This document shows, piece by piece, positions 7,050-14,463 of a stretch of 33,511 nt of DNA (position 1 is the first letter of the stretch; each line of letters opens with the position of its first letter). The notes beneath the pieces were generated by a model. The model ran no database searches and was not told where the DNA came from. It saw only the letters and a program-made list of their open reading frames with translations. Source of the DNA: Candidatus Micrarchaeota archaeon CG10_big_fil_rev_8_21_14_0_10_45_29. Its GTDB lineage: Archaea; Micrarchaeota; Micrarchaeia; Anstonellales; Anstonellaceae. The position numbers and the translations under genes are program-made. The stretch is taken from positions 120,125 through 153,635 of the forward strand of contig PFCD01000001.1 in assembly GCA_002778455.1 (NCBI GenBank). The letters are read 5' to 3'.

Positions 7050-7877
7050 CTAAAGGTTTTTTGGCATTATCCAGTAATATATTGCCCCTGCAACTATAAG
7101 CGCAAGTGCAACAAGCATATACATCTTGTCCCTTGCCTCATCCTCGGGGGATTTCTCCTCCTTTATTTTTGGCAGCGGCTCCTCTTTTATGTAAACGCTT
7201 TTTATCTGCTCGCTTACAACTTCTTTTGAGTCCATATTCTGCTCATCTGCAATTCCTGCTTCCTGCGTTTGCTCTGCCTGCGCCTTCTGCTCCTCAGTTA
7301 TTGTTTCCTCTGCAATCTCTTTTTGAGCATCCAAAACATCTGCCGCGCCCTCAGATACTGTTTCCTGCGCCTCTTCTATCACAAGTGTTGGCTCTGCTTC
7401 TTTCTGCTCTTCAATTATTGCCACCGGTGTTTCTTCCTCTATGCTAGAAGTTTTTGGCAAATATGTTTCAGGCGCAACCTGCCCCTCTTCCGCGCTTTTT
7501 ACGGCCGCGGGAGCCGCAGGCGCACTCGTCTTCTCCCCTGTCCTTTGCTTGTAAATAGGATTCTCAACATATGCAATCGGATTCACGCCGTATGCGTCAA
7601 ACGGGCTTCCTGAAATAAAATACAAATCCCCCACAAGGGAACTCTCGCTCTTCTTTATGCACGTTGTTTTTGCAACATTTGGCACCATCCCTTCCGGGCA
7701 TCCGCACATGTCAATATTGTTTTCCAAATTAAGCCCCACCGTGCAATATTTGGGCTTTTCATAAGCGCATTTGCCGGCGGGCGTTCCGTCTATGCATGTA
7801 TTTGCATCATGCTGGGCAAAGGCAAATCCGCCCAAGATTACAAAAGAAAATATTATGGCAAAGAAGAGGTTTTTCAT
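7050..7877 (-). CDS. Surface protein: signal peptide, Cys domain, acidic stalk, C-terminal anchor
   Basis: 275 residues. Signal peptide MKNLFFAIIFSFVILGGFAFA, then a Cys-rich module (residues ~26-70) with CIDGTPAGKC, EKPKYC, ENNIDMCGCPEG and TTCIKK. Residues ~110-245 are a Glu/Ala/Gln-rich stalk. A hydrophobic segment (YMLVALALIVAGAIYYWI) near the C terminus would anchor it in the membrane. The Cys module matches the middle of the surface protein at 21044-21895 (KPxxC, ..ENxxxCGCPEG, TC). The ATG at 7877 is required for the signal peptide; the open frame continues 45 codons upstream but is not coding-like there. GTGAT just before the ATG can act as ribosome site. Role unknown, probably adhesion or envelope structure. 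Confidence 0.83.
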   Translation of the reverse strand: MKNLFFAIIFSFVILGGFAFAQHDANTCIDGTPAGKCAYEKPKYCTVGLNLENNIDMCGCPEGMVPNVAKTTCIKKSESSLVGDLYFISGSPFDAYGVNPIAYVENPIYKQRTGEKTSAPAAPAAVKSAEEGQVAPETYLPKTSSIEEETPVAIIEEQKEAEPTLVIEEAQETVSEGAADVLDAQKEIAEETITEEQKAQAEQTQEAGIADEQNMDSKEVVSEQIKSVYIKEEPLPKIKEEKSPEDEARDKMYMLVALALIVAGAIYYWIMPKNL

Positions 7878-8141
7878 ATATATCACGCACTCTCTTTGCG
7901 CTAATGAAAATAATAAAGGTTTGCGGGGAAAAGGGCTTATAACTCTTCGCCTCAACCCGGGTTTGAGAGAAAAACGCCGGTGGCGGAGTCTAACCTTTTG
8001 AACCGTTGGCACAACTAGCGAGCAGGCTTGATAATGGAGTTGTTTATGAAAATAGTATCTCTAACTTTGGGAGAACGTGATTTTGGGTGAGCGTAAGCCT
8101 TTTCACGTTCGTGGATTTGAGTTAAGTTAAAAGGCTTCGAA
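7878..8141. other. 264-bp gap 3' of tRNA-Asn with inverted repeats
   Basis: No gene seen. The tRNA-Asn 3' end motif CGCCTCA at 8142-8148 recurs at about 7949-7955, and a stem GAACGTGA/TCACGTTC lies between about 8073 and 8110. This could be a diverged, larger relative of the two-hairpin elements next to other tRNAs, but the direct repeat is short and the case is weak. It also contains the upstream region of the surface protein gene at 7050-7877. Confidence 0.35.
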
Positions 8142-8216
8142 CGCCTCAGATCGGATTTGAACCGATGACCTACTGGTTAACAGCCAGTCGCTCTAACCAA
8201 GCTGAGCTACTGAGGC
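8142..8216 (-). tRNA. tRNA-Asn (anticodon GUU)
   Basis: Minus strand GCCTCAG acceptor pairs with CTGAGGC. D-arm GCTCAGCTTGGTTAGAGC, anticodon stem ACTGG/CCAGT with loop CTGTTAA (GTT), T-arm ending in TTCAAAT, discriminator G. No intron or CCA. Confidence 0.95.
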
Positions 8217-8298
8217 ATAAGCTAGATGCTTAACAGGTTAAACTTAGATAAACTAATATTTAAATGCCATGTGCCTACCCCTCGCAAGAAGCATTTGC

Positions 8299-8307
8299 CT
8301 TATAAAC
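8299..8307 (+). promoter_or_regulatory. TATA box for the GlmU-like gene and its operon (leaderless)
   Basis: CTTATAAAC centred about 27 bp before the ATG at 8330, with no Shine-Dalgarno before that ATG. This fits a leaderless first gene of the run 8330-13069. Confidence 0.6.
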
Positions 8308-8329
8308 AATATTTTTCATAATTTTAGCT

Positions 8330-9574
8330 ATGGCAATAGAAGAGGCAGTGGTATTGGCGGCAGGCGAGGGAAAGCGGCTTCGCCCCCTAACATATACTCG
8401 CCCAAAATGCATGATAAATTTGGCAGGAAAGCCTATTTTGCACCATGTGCTCGACGCTTTGCGCGATGCCGGCGCAAAAAAGGCATTTGTAATAGTAAAA
8501 TACAAAGAAGATGTTGTAAAAGAATATTTCAAAAACAAAAAGCTCGGCATAAATATAAAATTCATAACTCAGGGGGAAAAATACGGCACCGCCGCCGCAT
8601 TTGCAGAAGCCAAAAAGCAAGTTACCTCAACATTTTTCGCCGTTGCGGGAGACGTGATAACAACCCCTGCCGCCCTCAAGCAATTGGCGCAGGGGCATGA
8701 GGGAAAAATATCCGCCCTTTTAACAGAGGTGCAAAACCCGCAAGGATACGGAATAGCCTCAATAAAAAACGGATTTATCCACTCATTTGAGGAAAAGCCC
8801 AAAGCCCCCCCAAAAACCGGATTTGTAAACTGCTCTCTCTACATTATGGAGCCGTCCATTTTCAGCGCATTAAACGAGGTGCCCCGCTCAACCCGCGGCG
8901 AATACGAAATGACGGATGTGCTAAAAAAAGAAAAAGTAAAGGCAATAAAAACTTCAGAATACTGGCTTGACATGGGAATGCCTTGGCAATTATTCAACGC
9001 AAACGAATTTCTTCTCTCAAAGCTAAATGAGAAAAAGGGAAAAATAGAAAATTGCACCATAAAGGGGAAACTAATAATGGAGGAGGGCGCGAAAATAATA
9101 AACTCTTACGTGGAGGGGGTAGTATACATAGGAAAAAACAGCACTATCGGCCCGCACGCATACATTAGGGGCACAACCGCGATAGGGGATAACTGCTCAA
9201 TAGGGGATTCTACAACAGTGAAAAATTCCATAATATTTGACAACGTGAACGCAAAGCACCTTGCATACATAGGCGACTCAATAATAGGTGAGGGGTGCAA
9301 CTTCGGAGCCGCGGCGCAAATAGCAAATTACCGCTTTGATGAGAATTCCATAAAAGCAAAAGTAAATGAAGTGGTGATAGACACCCAGAGAAAAAAGCTT
9401 GGCGCCATAATAGGCGACAAAGTGAAAATGGGCGTCCTCTCCTCAGTAATGCCGGGGCGGATGATAGGGGACAACTGCTGGATTGGCGCGGGTGTAATAG
9501 TAAGTGAGAATGTCGAGCGCTCAACTCATTTGCAGCTAAAGCAGGATTTGAAAAAAGGAAAAGTAAAGGGCTGA
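8330..9574 (+). CDS. glmU: Bifunctional sugar-1-phosphate nucleotidyltransferase / acetyltransferase (archaeal GlmU-like)
   Basis: 414 residues, two domains. Residues 1-~230 are a nucleotidyltransferase with VVLAAGEGKRLRPLT (7-21), KP in TRPKCMINLAGKP, the metal-binding GD in FAVAGDVI and the FVNCSLYIM strand. Residues ~240-400 are a left-handed beta helix of hexapeptide repeats, including HLAYIGDSIIGEGCNFGAA, the equivalent of the acetyl-transfer region of GlmU, and a terminal IGDNCWIGAGVIVSE. Archaeal members make UDP-GlcNAc (or dTDP-glucose) from sugar-1-phosphate. The exact sugar is not decided by sequence. Leaderless start, TATA at 8299-8307. First gene of a tight co-directional run; the next gene starts 5 bp later. 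Confidence 0.87.
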   Translation: MAIEEAVVLAAGEGKRLRPLTYTRPKCMINLAGKPILHHVLDALRDAGAKKAFVIVKYKEDVVKEYFKNKKLGINIKFITQGEKYGTAAAFAEAKKQVTSTFFAVAGDVITTPAALKQLAQGHEGKISALLTEVQNPQGYGIASIKNGFIHSFEEKPKAPPKTGFVNCSLYIMEPSIFSALNEVPRSTRGEYEMTDVLKKEKVKAIKTSEYWLDMGMPWQLFNANEFLLSKLNEKKGKIENCTIKGKLIMEEGAKIINSYVEGVVYIGKNSTIGPHAYIRGTTAIGDNCSIGDSTTVKNSIIFDNVNAKHLAYIGDSIIGEGCNFGAAAQIANYRFDENSIKAKVNEVVIDTQRKKLGAIIGDKVKMGVLSSVMPGRMIGDNCWIGAGVIVSENVERSTHLQLKQDLKKGKVKG

Positions 9575-9579
9575 ATTTT

Positions 9580-10641
9580 TTGCAGGAGAGGTTTCTAATT
9601 ATAGGCGCGGACCCCGGGCACACAATAGGGCTTTGCGCCCTTGATTTTGAAGGAAAAGTTTTGCACCTTGCTCATCTTGAGGGAAAAGGAATAGAGGGCG
9701 CAGTCTCAATAATAGAGGGGTGGGGCACACCATCCCTAATTGCATGCGATGTCTCGCCTGCGCCAGAATTTATCACAAAGCTTGCCTCCTACTTTAATGT
9801 AAAATTTTATTGCCCCAAAAAAGTTTTGCGAGAGGAGGAGAAAAAGAAAATAGCAAAAAAATATGCAAATGTGCAAAATGCGCATGAGAGGGACGCCCTC
9901 TCTGCAGCAATTTTTGCATGGCGCGCAAACCAAAACACGCTTCGCTCGGCTTTGGCTTCAAATATAGATGAAAAGATAAAGCAAAAATTATGCCACCTTG
10001 TTTTGCACGGCTATAATAGAAACATTGCGCTTGAAATTTTGCAGCAAACGCCGGAAAATCAAAAAAGCGTTTCCCGCCCCCCTGCGCAGGAAAATGGCGC
10101 AAATTCTCGCAGTACTGATTTTTCAGGCGCAAAAAAAGAGAATTTGCTAAAATTGAAGGAGAAAAATGAAACTTTAAGCGAATTGGCAAGAATAAATTCC
10201 TCTTTGCAAAAAAGAATCCTCTCTCTTGAGAATGAGAATTTGCTTCTAAAGCAGCGCGCCGCCTCCCTTAAGGGGGGCGCTTGGGGAATGCTTATGCGCG
10301 AGGGGGAATACCGCAAACTAAAGGCAAAAAACGAGCGCCTTGAGGCAAGAATCCGCGAGCTTGCAAAAAAGGCGCAAATACTCTCAAACAAATTTTCCAG
10401 CGCAAATAAAAAAGAGAAAGCGCAGTTTGCTGAAAAAGAAAATATGCAAATAAAAAAAGAAAAATTAAAAAAAGGCGAAAAACCGCATCAAAAAAACACA
10501 GAAGAGAAAAAAAAGCAATTGCAGGAAAAGGAAAAAGATGGAAGCAAAACCACCAAGAATTTAAAAAGTTTGAATCCCTCTGATATGCTGCAAAGAATGG
10601 TGGAGCAATACAGAAAAAGCCGCTCTTTGCAAGAGAAATAA
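9580..10641 (+). CDS. DUF460 / COG2433-like RNase H-fold protein with coiled coil
   Basis: 353 residues with a TTG start (TTGCAGGAGAGG); no ATG is available before the essential first strand FLIIGADPGHTIGL. Residues 1-~115 form a RuvC/YqgF-like RNase H fold: Asp11 in ADPG, a second acidic strand at IACDVSP, and a late ERDALSAAIFAW helix. Residues ~120-155 resemble a small helical domain. Residues ~180-350 are a long Lys/Glu-rich coiled coil. This is the layout of the archaeal DUF460 family, predicted nucleases of unknown role. It sits 5 bp after glmU and upstream of Alba and the KH protein, which supports a nucleic-acid role. Confidence 0.83.
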   Translation: MQERFLIIGADPGHTIGLCALDFEGKVLHLAHLEGKGIEGAVSIIEGWGTPSLIACDVSPAPEFITKLASYFNVKFYCPKKVLREEEKKKIAKKYANVQNAHERDALSAAIFAWRANQNTLRSALASNIDEKIKQKLCHLVLHGYNRNIALEILQQTPENQKSVSRPPAQENGANSRSTDFSGAKKENLLKLKEKNETLSELARINSSLQKRILSLENENLLLKQRAASLKGGAWGMLMREGEYRKLKAKNERLEARIRELAKKAQILSNKFSSANKKEKAQFAEKENMQIKKEKLKKGEKPHQKNTEEKKKQLQEKEKDGSKTTKNLKSLNPSDMLQRMVEQYRKSRSLQEK

Positions 10642-10672
10642 ATTCACAAACAGCGCATGAGGTGAAACAACT

Positions 10673-11218
10673 ATGAGCGACGAACAAACTGCAACCCAAC
10701 AAGAAAAAATAAACGAGGCAACAGAGCAGGCAACTTCCAAAGAAGAAATTTCACAAGAGGCGCCTGTAGAAAAAGCGCAAGAAGCTCCGGCAGAACAGCC
10801 ACAAGAGGCAAGCCCAACGGAGGAAGACGCGCCAGCAGAGCCACAAGAAGCCCCTGCAGGGCAGGCAGAAGCCATATCCCAAGCGCCTCCGGCAAAAGCG
10901 CAAGAGCCAAAAGCATTTGCGCCACGCCCTCAGCAAGCACGCTCCCCGCGCGACGAGAACACAATTTTCATAGGAAGAAAAAGCACAATGGGCTATGTTT
11001 TGGCAGTTGTCACCCAATTTAACAGCGGCGCAAAAGAAGTGAAAATAAAAGCAAGGGGAAAGCTTATCTCAAAAGCCGTGGATGTTGCCGAAATCGCAAA
11101 GGGCAGGTTTCTTCCCGGCGCAAAATCCGACGCAATAAGCATAACCACCGAGGAAGTGCAAAACGAGGACGGCTCGAAATCCAAAGTTTCATCAATAGAG
11201 ATTAAGATGCAAAAATAA
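10673..11218 (+). CDS. alba: Alba DNA/RNA-binding protein with long acidic N-terminal extension
   Basis: 181 residues, twice the usual ~90. Residues ~95-181 are a complete Alba domain: TIFIGRKSTMGYVLAV, VKIKARGKLISKAVDVAEI, RFLPGA, and KVSSIEIKMQK, including the nucleic-acid-binding basic pair (R102-K103) at the position of the acetylatable lysines of Sso10b. Residues 1-~94 are low complexity, rich in Glu, Pro, Ala, Gln and almost free of hydrophobics, so probably disordered and negatively charged. ATG at 10673 has GAGGTGA 9 nt upstream, so the extension is translated by a strong ribosome site. Alba coats DNA and RNA as dimers. The tail may modulate binding or recruit partners; that is inference. 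Confidence 0.93.
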   Translation: MSDEQTATQQEKINEATEQATSKEEISQEAPVEKAQEAPAEQPQEASPTEEDAPAEPQEAPAGQAEAISQAPPAKAQEPKAFAPRPQQARSPRDENTIFIGRKSTMGYVLAVVTQFNSGAKEVKIKARGKLISKAVDVAEIAKGRFLPGAKSDAISITTEEVQNEDGSKSKVSSIEIKMQK

Positions 11219-11265
11219 GCATCTCTCTTTCCCATTTTATTTTTTTCTTTTAAGGAGGTGTTTTC

Positions 11266-11763
11266 GTGAACTGTCCCATATGCAAAAGATGCGCCTGGGC
11301 AACTGATTTGTGCCCCCAGTGCAGCCACCTCAAAAAAACCGGGACACTTAGCGATTCTGACGTGGAAGTCTCGCGCATTTTGCACAGAATAAATGAGACT
11401 CACAACATAAGCGAGGCGCACCTCTCGCGCACCATTCCTTTTGAGGGCACCATGCTTCTTCTCACAAGAAGCGAGCCTGGCATATTAATAGGAAAAGGGG
11501 GAAAAGTAGTGGCAGCCATTTCCGCCGCCACAGGAAAAAAAGTGAGAATAATAAGGGAAGGGCGGGATGAGAAGCGCATGATAACTGATTTGATTCTTCC
11601 AGCGCGCCTGCTTGGAATAAACACCCGCTTTCATGAGGGGGGGCAGTCGCTTGTGCTAAGGGTCGCAAAAGGGGATCGGCACAAGCTTTTTGTTGACGCG
11701 CTCATGATTAAATCTCTTATTAAAGATTGGCTAAAAAAAGATATTGACATTGTTTTTGAATAA
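11266..11763 (+). CDS. Zinc-finger plus KH-domain RNA-binding protein (NusA-like)
   Basis: 165 residues with a GTG start, supported by a near-perfect Shine-Dalgarno (AAGGAGGTG) 6 nt upstream. Residues 1-~25 carry CPICKRCAWATDLCPQC, a four-cysteine zinc knuckle. Residues ~60-110 form a KH domain with the GxxG loop in GILIGKGGKVVAAISAATG. The remaining C-terminal part (LLGINTRFHEGGQSLVLRVA) looks like a second alpha/beta half. It resembles archaeal NusA-like KH proteins with a zinc ribbon, which probably bind RNA during transcription or translation. It lies between Alba and aspS (13 bp before the aspS start). Confidence 0.82.
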   Translation: MNCPICKRCAWATDLCPQCSHLKKTGTLSDSDVEVSRILHRINETHNISEAHLSRTIPFEGTMLLLTRSEPGILIGKGGKVVAAISAATGKKVRIIREGRDEKRMITDLILPARLLGINTRFHEGGQSLVLRVAKGDRHKLFVDALMIKSLIKDWLKKDIDIVFE

Positions 11764-11776
11764 CCGGTGGTATAAG

Positions 11777-13069
11777 ATGCTAAGGACCCATTATATAAAA
11801 GATGCAAAGGACGCGATAGGAAAAAGCGTAACAATAGCCGGCTGGGCGCACGAAGTGCGGGACAAGGGAAAAATGAAATTTCTTCTTTTGCGCGATAAAA
11901 CCGGAATTGTGCAAATATTTGCAAAGCAGGGTGATGTGCCTGAAGAGGTTTTCTCCGCTCTCTCATGCCCAAAAGAAACCGTATTGCTAATAGAGGGGCA
12001 GGTAAAAGAATCCAAAATAGCAAAGTCAGGAATTGAAATAATTCCCTCAAAAGTGCAGGTGCTCGCGGAATTATCAGCAAAAGTGCCCTTCGACATCACA
12101 GAGAAAGTCCCTGCAGAGCTTGACACGCGCCTTGACCACCGCTATGTTGATTTGAGAAAGCCGGAAGTTAACGCAATATTCAAAATAAAATCTCACGCGA
12201 TAGGCGCATTTAGAAATTACCTCTCATCACAAGGCTTTGATGAGATTCACCCCACCTGCATAGTATCTGCCGCCACAGAAGGCGGTGCCGAGCTTTTTGA
12301 ATTGCAATATTTTGAGAAAAAGGCGTATTTGGCGCAGTCTCCCCAGCTTTACAAGCAAATGGCAGTAATTGGTGGCATGGACAAGGTATTTATGACTTCT
12401 CCTGTATTTCGCGCCGAGAAGCATAATACAACTACCCACTTAAATGAAGTTTTGCAAATGGATGTTGAGATGGGCTTTTGCGTTGAAAATGATGCTTTGG
12501 ATGCGCTTGAGAAAACCTTTCTCTCAATTTTGGGTGAGATTTCCAAAAATTGCGCAAGCGAGCTTGAAATTTTGGGCGCAAAATTAAATGTCCCCAAAAA
12601 AATCCCGCGCCACACCTACTCCTCTCTTGTGGATAAATTAAATTCAGACGGCATGAAAATGCAGTGGGGGGAGGATTTCTCGCGCGAGCATGAGGCGCGC
12701 GTTTGCGAAATTCTTGATGAAGAGGCATACCTGATAACAGGGTGGCCCACAAAAATCCGCGCCTTTTACTCTATGCCTGATGAGAAAAACCCTCAAATTT
12801 GCAAAGCATATGATTTGGTGTATAAGGGGCTTGAAATTTCCTCCGGGGCGCAGCGAATTCATATTCCTGAATTGCTTGAAAAGCAGCTTAAATTTCACAA
12901 CTGCAACCCCGCCGACTTCAAATTTTACATAGACGCGTTTCGGGTGGGCGCCCCCCCGCACGCCGGCTGGTCCATCGGGCTTGAGCGCCTTGTGATGAAA
13001 ATTTGCGGCCTTTCCAACATCCGCGAGGCAACACTTTTCCCCCGCGACAGGCACAGGATAAGCCCGTAG
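11777..13069 (+). CDS. aspS: Aspartyl-tRNA synthetase, archaeal type
   Basis: 430 residues, class II synthetase that charges tRNA-Asp, and possibly tRNA-Asn. N-terminal OB-fold (VTIAGWAHEVRDKGKMKFL), motif 2 region VFRAEKHNTTTHLNEVLQMD, and motif 3 GWSIGLERLVMKICGLSNIR followed by EATLFPRDRHRISP. Length is normal. ATG at 11777 has GGTGGT about 7 nt upstream. By eye alignment with the Thermococcus enzyme, the tRNA-specificity position held by Trp in discriminating AspRS is His25 here, as in non-discriminating enzymes, while the Lys85-equivalent is kept. So tRNA-Asn charging is possible but unproven. Last gene of the run that begins at 8330. Confidence 0.96.
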   Translation: MLRTHYIKDAKDAIGKSVTIAGWAHEVRDKGKMKFLLLRDKTGIVQIFAKQGDVPEEVFSALSCPKETVLLIEGQVKESKIAKSGIEIIPSKVQVLAELSAKVPFDITEKVPAELDTRLDHRYVDLRKPEVNAIFKIKSHAIGAFRNYLSSQGFDEIHPTCIVSAATEGGAELFELQYFEKKAYLAQSPQLYKQMAVIGGMDKVFMTSPVFRAEKHNTTTHLNEVLQMDVEMGFCVENDALDALEKTFLSILGEISKNCASELEILGAKLNVPKKIPRHTYSSLVDKLNSDGMKMQWGEDFSREHEARVCEILDEEAYLITGWPTKIRAFYSMPDEKNPQICKAYDLVYKGLEISSGAQRIHIPELLEKQLKFHNCNPADFKFYIDAFRVGAPPHAGWSIGLERLVMKICGLSNIREATLFPRDRHRISP

Positions 13070-13077
13070 ATTCTACG
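13065..13077. repeat. Palindrome spanning both stop codons of convergent genes
   Basis: CGTAGA-T-TCTACG is a perfect inverted repeat that contains the TAG of aspS (13067-13069) and, on the other strand, the TAG of the lipoprotein gene (13073-13075). Confidence 0.6.
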
Positions 13078-13642
13078 AGTTAATCTTGTATTTTATATAT
13101 TTTGGCGTGTTGCTAAGCCATACATTTGTGTATTCAAAATACAAGTCTCCTCTCTGCTCGGATTTCGGAACCTCTATAGCAACCCATCCAGACATTTTCG
13201 TTCCCGGGGTCAATTTTTTGAAGAAATCTAGAGTTTTATCATAAGTGTTATCGTCAATTCCAATAGCAATGGTTTTATCATATTTCTCCCCATCTTGCCC
13301 TACAAAATAAATATCTGGAGAGAAATAGTCACTGCTGTCTCCTGTGTTTTTTATTTCAAAGTATGCCATCAAATATTCTTTATTCCAATAATAGGCATAT
13401 GCTGTTTCAACTTTGTTAAGTCTTACTTCATATCTGGAACCCAGATACTCTATCGTATACGGCAACCCTATTTCCCCATCCTCAATTTTAGCAGAGATTT
13501 TTTCTGTTTGGGTTGTAGCATATGCCGAGGTTCCTTGCTGAAACGTATTCTTGCCAGTAGCCTGTACTTTCCCTGTCTGTGCACAGCATCCTGAAAGCAG
13601 CAAAACAGAACCTATAATCACAACTAACACAATACTTTTCAT
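13073..13642 (-). CDS. DUF4352-like lipoprotein
   Basis: 189 residues. Signal peptide MKSIVLVVIIGSVLLLSGC with lipobox and C19. After a Thr/Gln-rich linker, residues ~55-189 form an Ig-like beta domain with the pattern MAYFEIKNTGDSSDYFSPDI, GQDGEKYDK, LTPGTKMSGWVAIEVPKSEQ and DLYFEYTN, characteristic of the DUF4352 fold found on extracellular lipoproteins. Binding target unknown. Its ATG (13642) overlaps the stop of the upstream membrane protein gene by 4 bp (ATGA), with GGTGAG upstream, so the two are translationally coupled. Composition is more AT-rich than the aspS operon, which it meets tail-to-tail. Confidence 0.83.
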   Translation of the reverse strand: MKSIVLVVIIGSVLLLSGCCAQTGKVQATGKNTFQQGTSAYATTQTEKISAKIEDGEIGLPYTIEYLGSRYEVRLNKVETAYAYYWNKEYLMAYFEIKNTGDSSDYFSPDIYFVGQDGEKYDKTIAIGIDDNTYDKTLDFFKKLTPGTKMSGWVAIEVPKSEQRGDLYFEYTNVWLSNTPKYIKYKINS

Positions 13643-13881
13643 TTGTTCTCACCCTCTTTTTCATCATTCTTTCTTTTGGATTTCATCTTGGATATGTCAT
13701 ATAATACAAAAACAATCCCAATACCTCCAAAAACGATGGCTGCTAAAATTGCACAAACAGAGTTGCCCAAAGTCCAAATAAAACCAGCGAACCCACCGAG
13801 CCCTACAGCAAACAAGAGCACAAGAATTCTGGATGCTATAAACGATATTATCTCTTGGTTTGTCATTTTTTCTTTATCCAT
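13639..13881 (-). CDS. Small two-helix membrane protein (middle gene of a three-gene operon)
   Basis: 80 residues starting MDKEKMTNQEIISFIASRIL. Two hydrophobic segments (~17-35 and ~42-62), then a charged tail KSKRKNDEKEGENK. The ATG at 13881 shares its A with the stop codon (TAATG) of the upstream gene, and AGGGGTG lies upstream as ribosome site. It resembles its upstream neighbour (NQEI.../RKEIVAEILHRILV, R-I-L-V then F...LG), so the two may be tandem paralogs. No named family. Together with the lipoprotein it probably forms an envelope unit. Confidence 0.75.
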   Translation of the reverse strand: MDKEKMTNQEIISFIASRILVLLFAVGLGGFAGFIWTLGNSVCAILAAIVFGGIGIVFVLYDISKMKSKRKNDEKEGENK

Positions 13882-14129
13882 TATTTGCACCCCTTATTTG
13901 CCCAATATTCCATCACGCATTTCAGCAATCCATACCCAGTTGTGATGATCCCAAGCAAAATCCAGAAAGATAAGCAGAGGAGAGAACCTATGGCATCGTT
14001 TCCCCCAATAAAACTAAGTGAAGCTATCACAAGCCCCAGAAAGCATATAAATCCAAAAACCAAAATTCGATGCAGTATCTCCGCTACAATCTCTTTTCTA
14101 GTTTTTTTGGATTTTTTATTTCCAGCCAA
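13881..14129 (-). CDS. Small two-helix membrane protein, TTG start (first gene of the operon)
   Basis: 82 residues, MAGNKKSKKTRKEIVAEILH then RILVFGFICFLGLVIASLS and a second hydrophobic segment LLCLSFWILLGIITTGYG. The start is TTG at 14129, supported by AAGGTG 8-10 nt upstream; no ATG fits. Basic N terminus suggests a cytoplasmic end. Similar in layout to the next gene, consistent with a tandem duplication. The 14168-14235 region upstream is very AT-rich, with several TATA-like sequences, and also serves the divergent gene at 14240. Function unknown. Confidence 0.7.
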   Translation of the reverse strand: MAGNKKSKKTRKEIVAEILHRILVFGFICFLGLVIASLSFIGGNDAIGSLLCLSFWILLGIITTGYGLLKCVMEYWANKGCK

Positions 14130-14167
14130 CAGAGCACCTTATCTTGCGCGATTTTTCTGTATTTTAC

Positions 14168-14235
14168 ATGATTTTATTATATATAATCTATATAAATTAT
14201 ATAGTTTGTTTAAATCAAGCATATTATATATAATC
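14168..14235. promoter_or_regulatory. AT-rich divergent promoter region
   Basis: Contains several TATA-like tracts (TTATATATAATC, TATAAATTATATAG) between the minus-strand operon starting at 14129 and the plus-strand gene at 14240. Which tract serves which gene cannot be decided by eye. Confidence 0.45.
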
Positions 14236-14239
14236 ATTA

Positions 14240-14413
14240 ATGGCACCCGCACAAAAAGCTGTCAAAAAATTAGCAAAGGTTGGCGAGGGCACTGCAGTCT
14301 TTCTTACCTCTGAAATAGGTTTATTGGGCTGGAAGCAAGGCGAATACGTTTCTGTAGAAGTAATTGATGAAAAAGGCGAGAAGAAAATAATTCTCAAGAA
14401 AGTATCTCTCTAG
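14240..14413 (+). CDS. 57-residue protein, possible AbrB-like or transcription-associated domain
   Basis: Begins MAPAQKAVKKLAKVGEGTAV, continues FLTSEIGLLGWKQGEYVSVE and ends with EKGEKKIILKKVSL. The pattern of strand, L-G-W-x-x-G-x-x-V, strand, charged turn and strand resembles the swapped-hairpin AbrB/SpoVT DNA-binding fold, but the usual P-x-x-x-R is missing and the match is by eye only. Start ATG is the first in the frame and the region upstream is the AT-rich promoter. It lies 50 bp before a toxin-antitoxin pair and is probably a separate unit. Confidence 0.62.
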   Translation: MAPAQKAVKKLAKVGEGTAVFLTSEIGLLGWKQGEYVSVEVIDEKGEKKIILKKVSL

Positions 14414-14427
14414 GGCGCCGAAGCCTT

Positions 14428-14455
14428 TATAAGAATTTCTTATAATATTCTTATA
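14428..14455 (+). promoter_or_regulatory. Operator-like inverted repeat upstream of the toxin-antitoxin pair
   Basis: TATAAGAA-T-TTCTTATA at 14428-14444 is a perfect 17-bp palindrome. A third half-site TTCTTATA follows at 14448-14455, 11 bp from the second. The palindrome overlaps the TATA box (CTTTATAAG, about 33 bp before the ATG). This is the layout of an autoregulated antitoxin promoter. Confidence 0.6.
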
Positions 14456-14463
14456 GTGGTAAA

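Noticed and set aside
7880-8140. C/D box sRNA or small gene in the gap behind tRNA-Asn
   Set aside because: No convincing C (RTGATGA) and D (CTGA) box pair or start codon with ribosome site was found.
11777-13069. Asparaginyl- or lysyl-tRNA synthetase
   Set aside because: Motifs 2 and 3 and the OB-fold match archaeal AspRS along the whole length.
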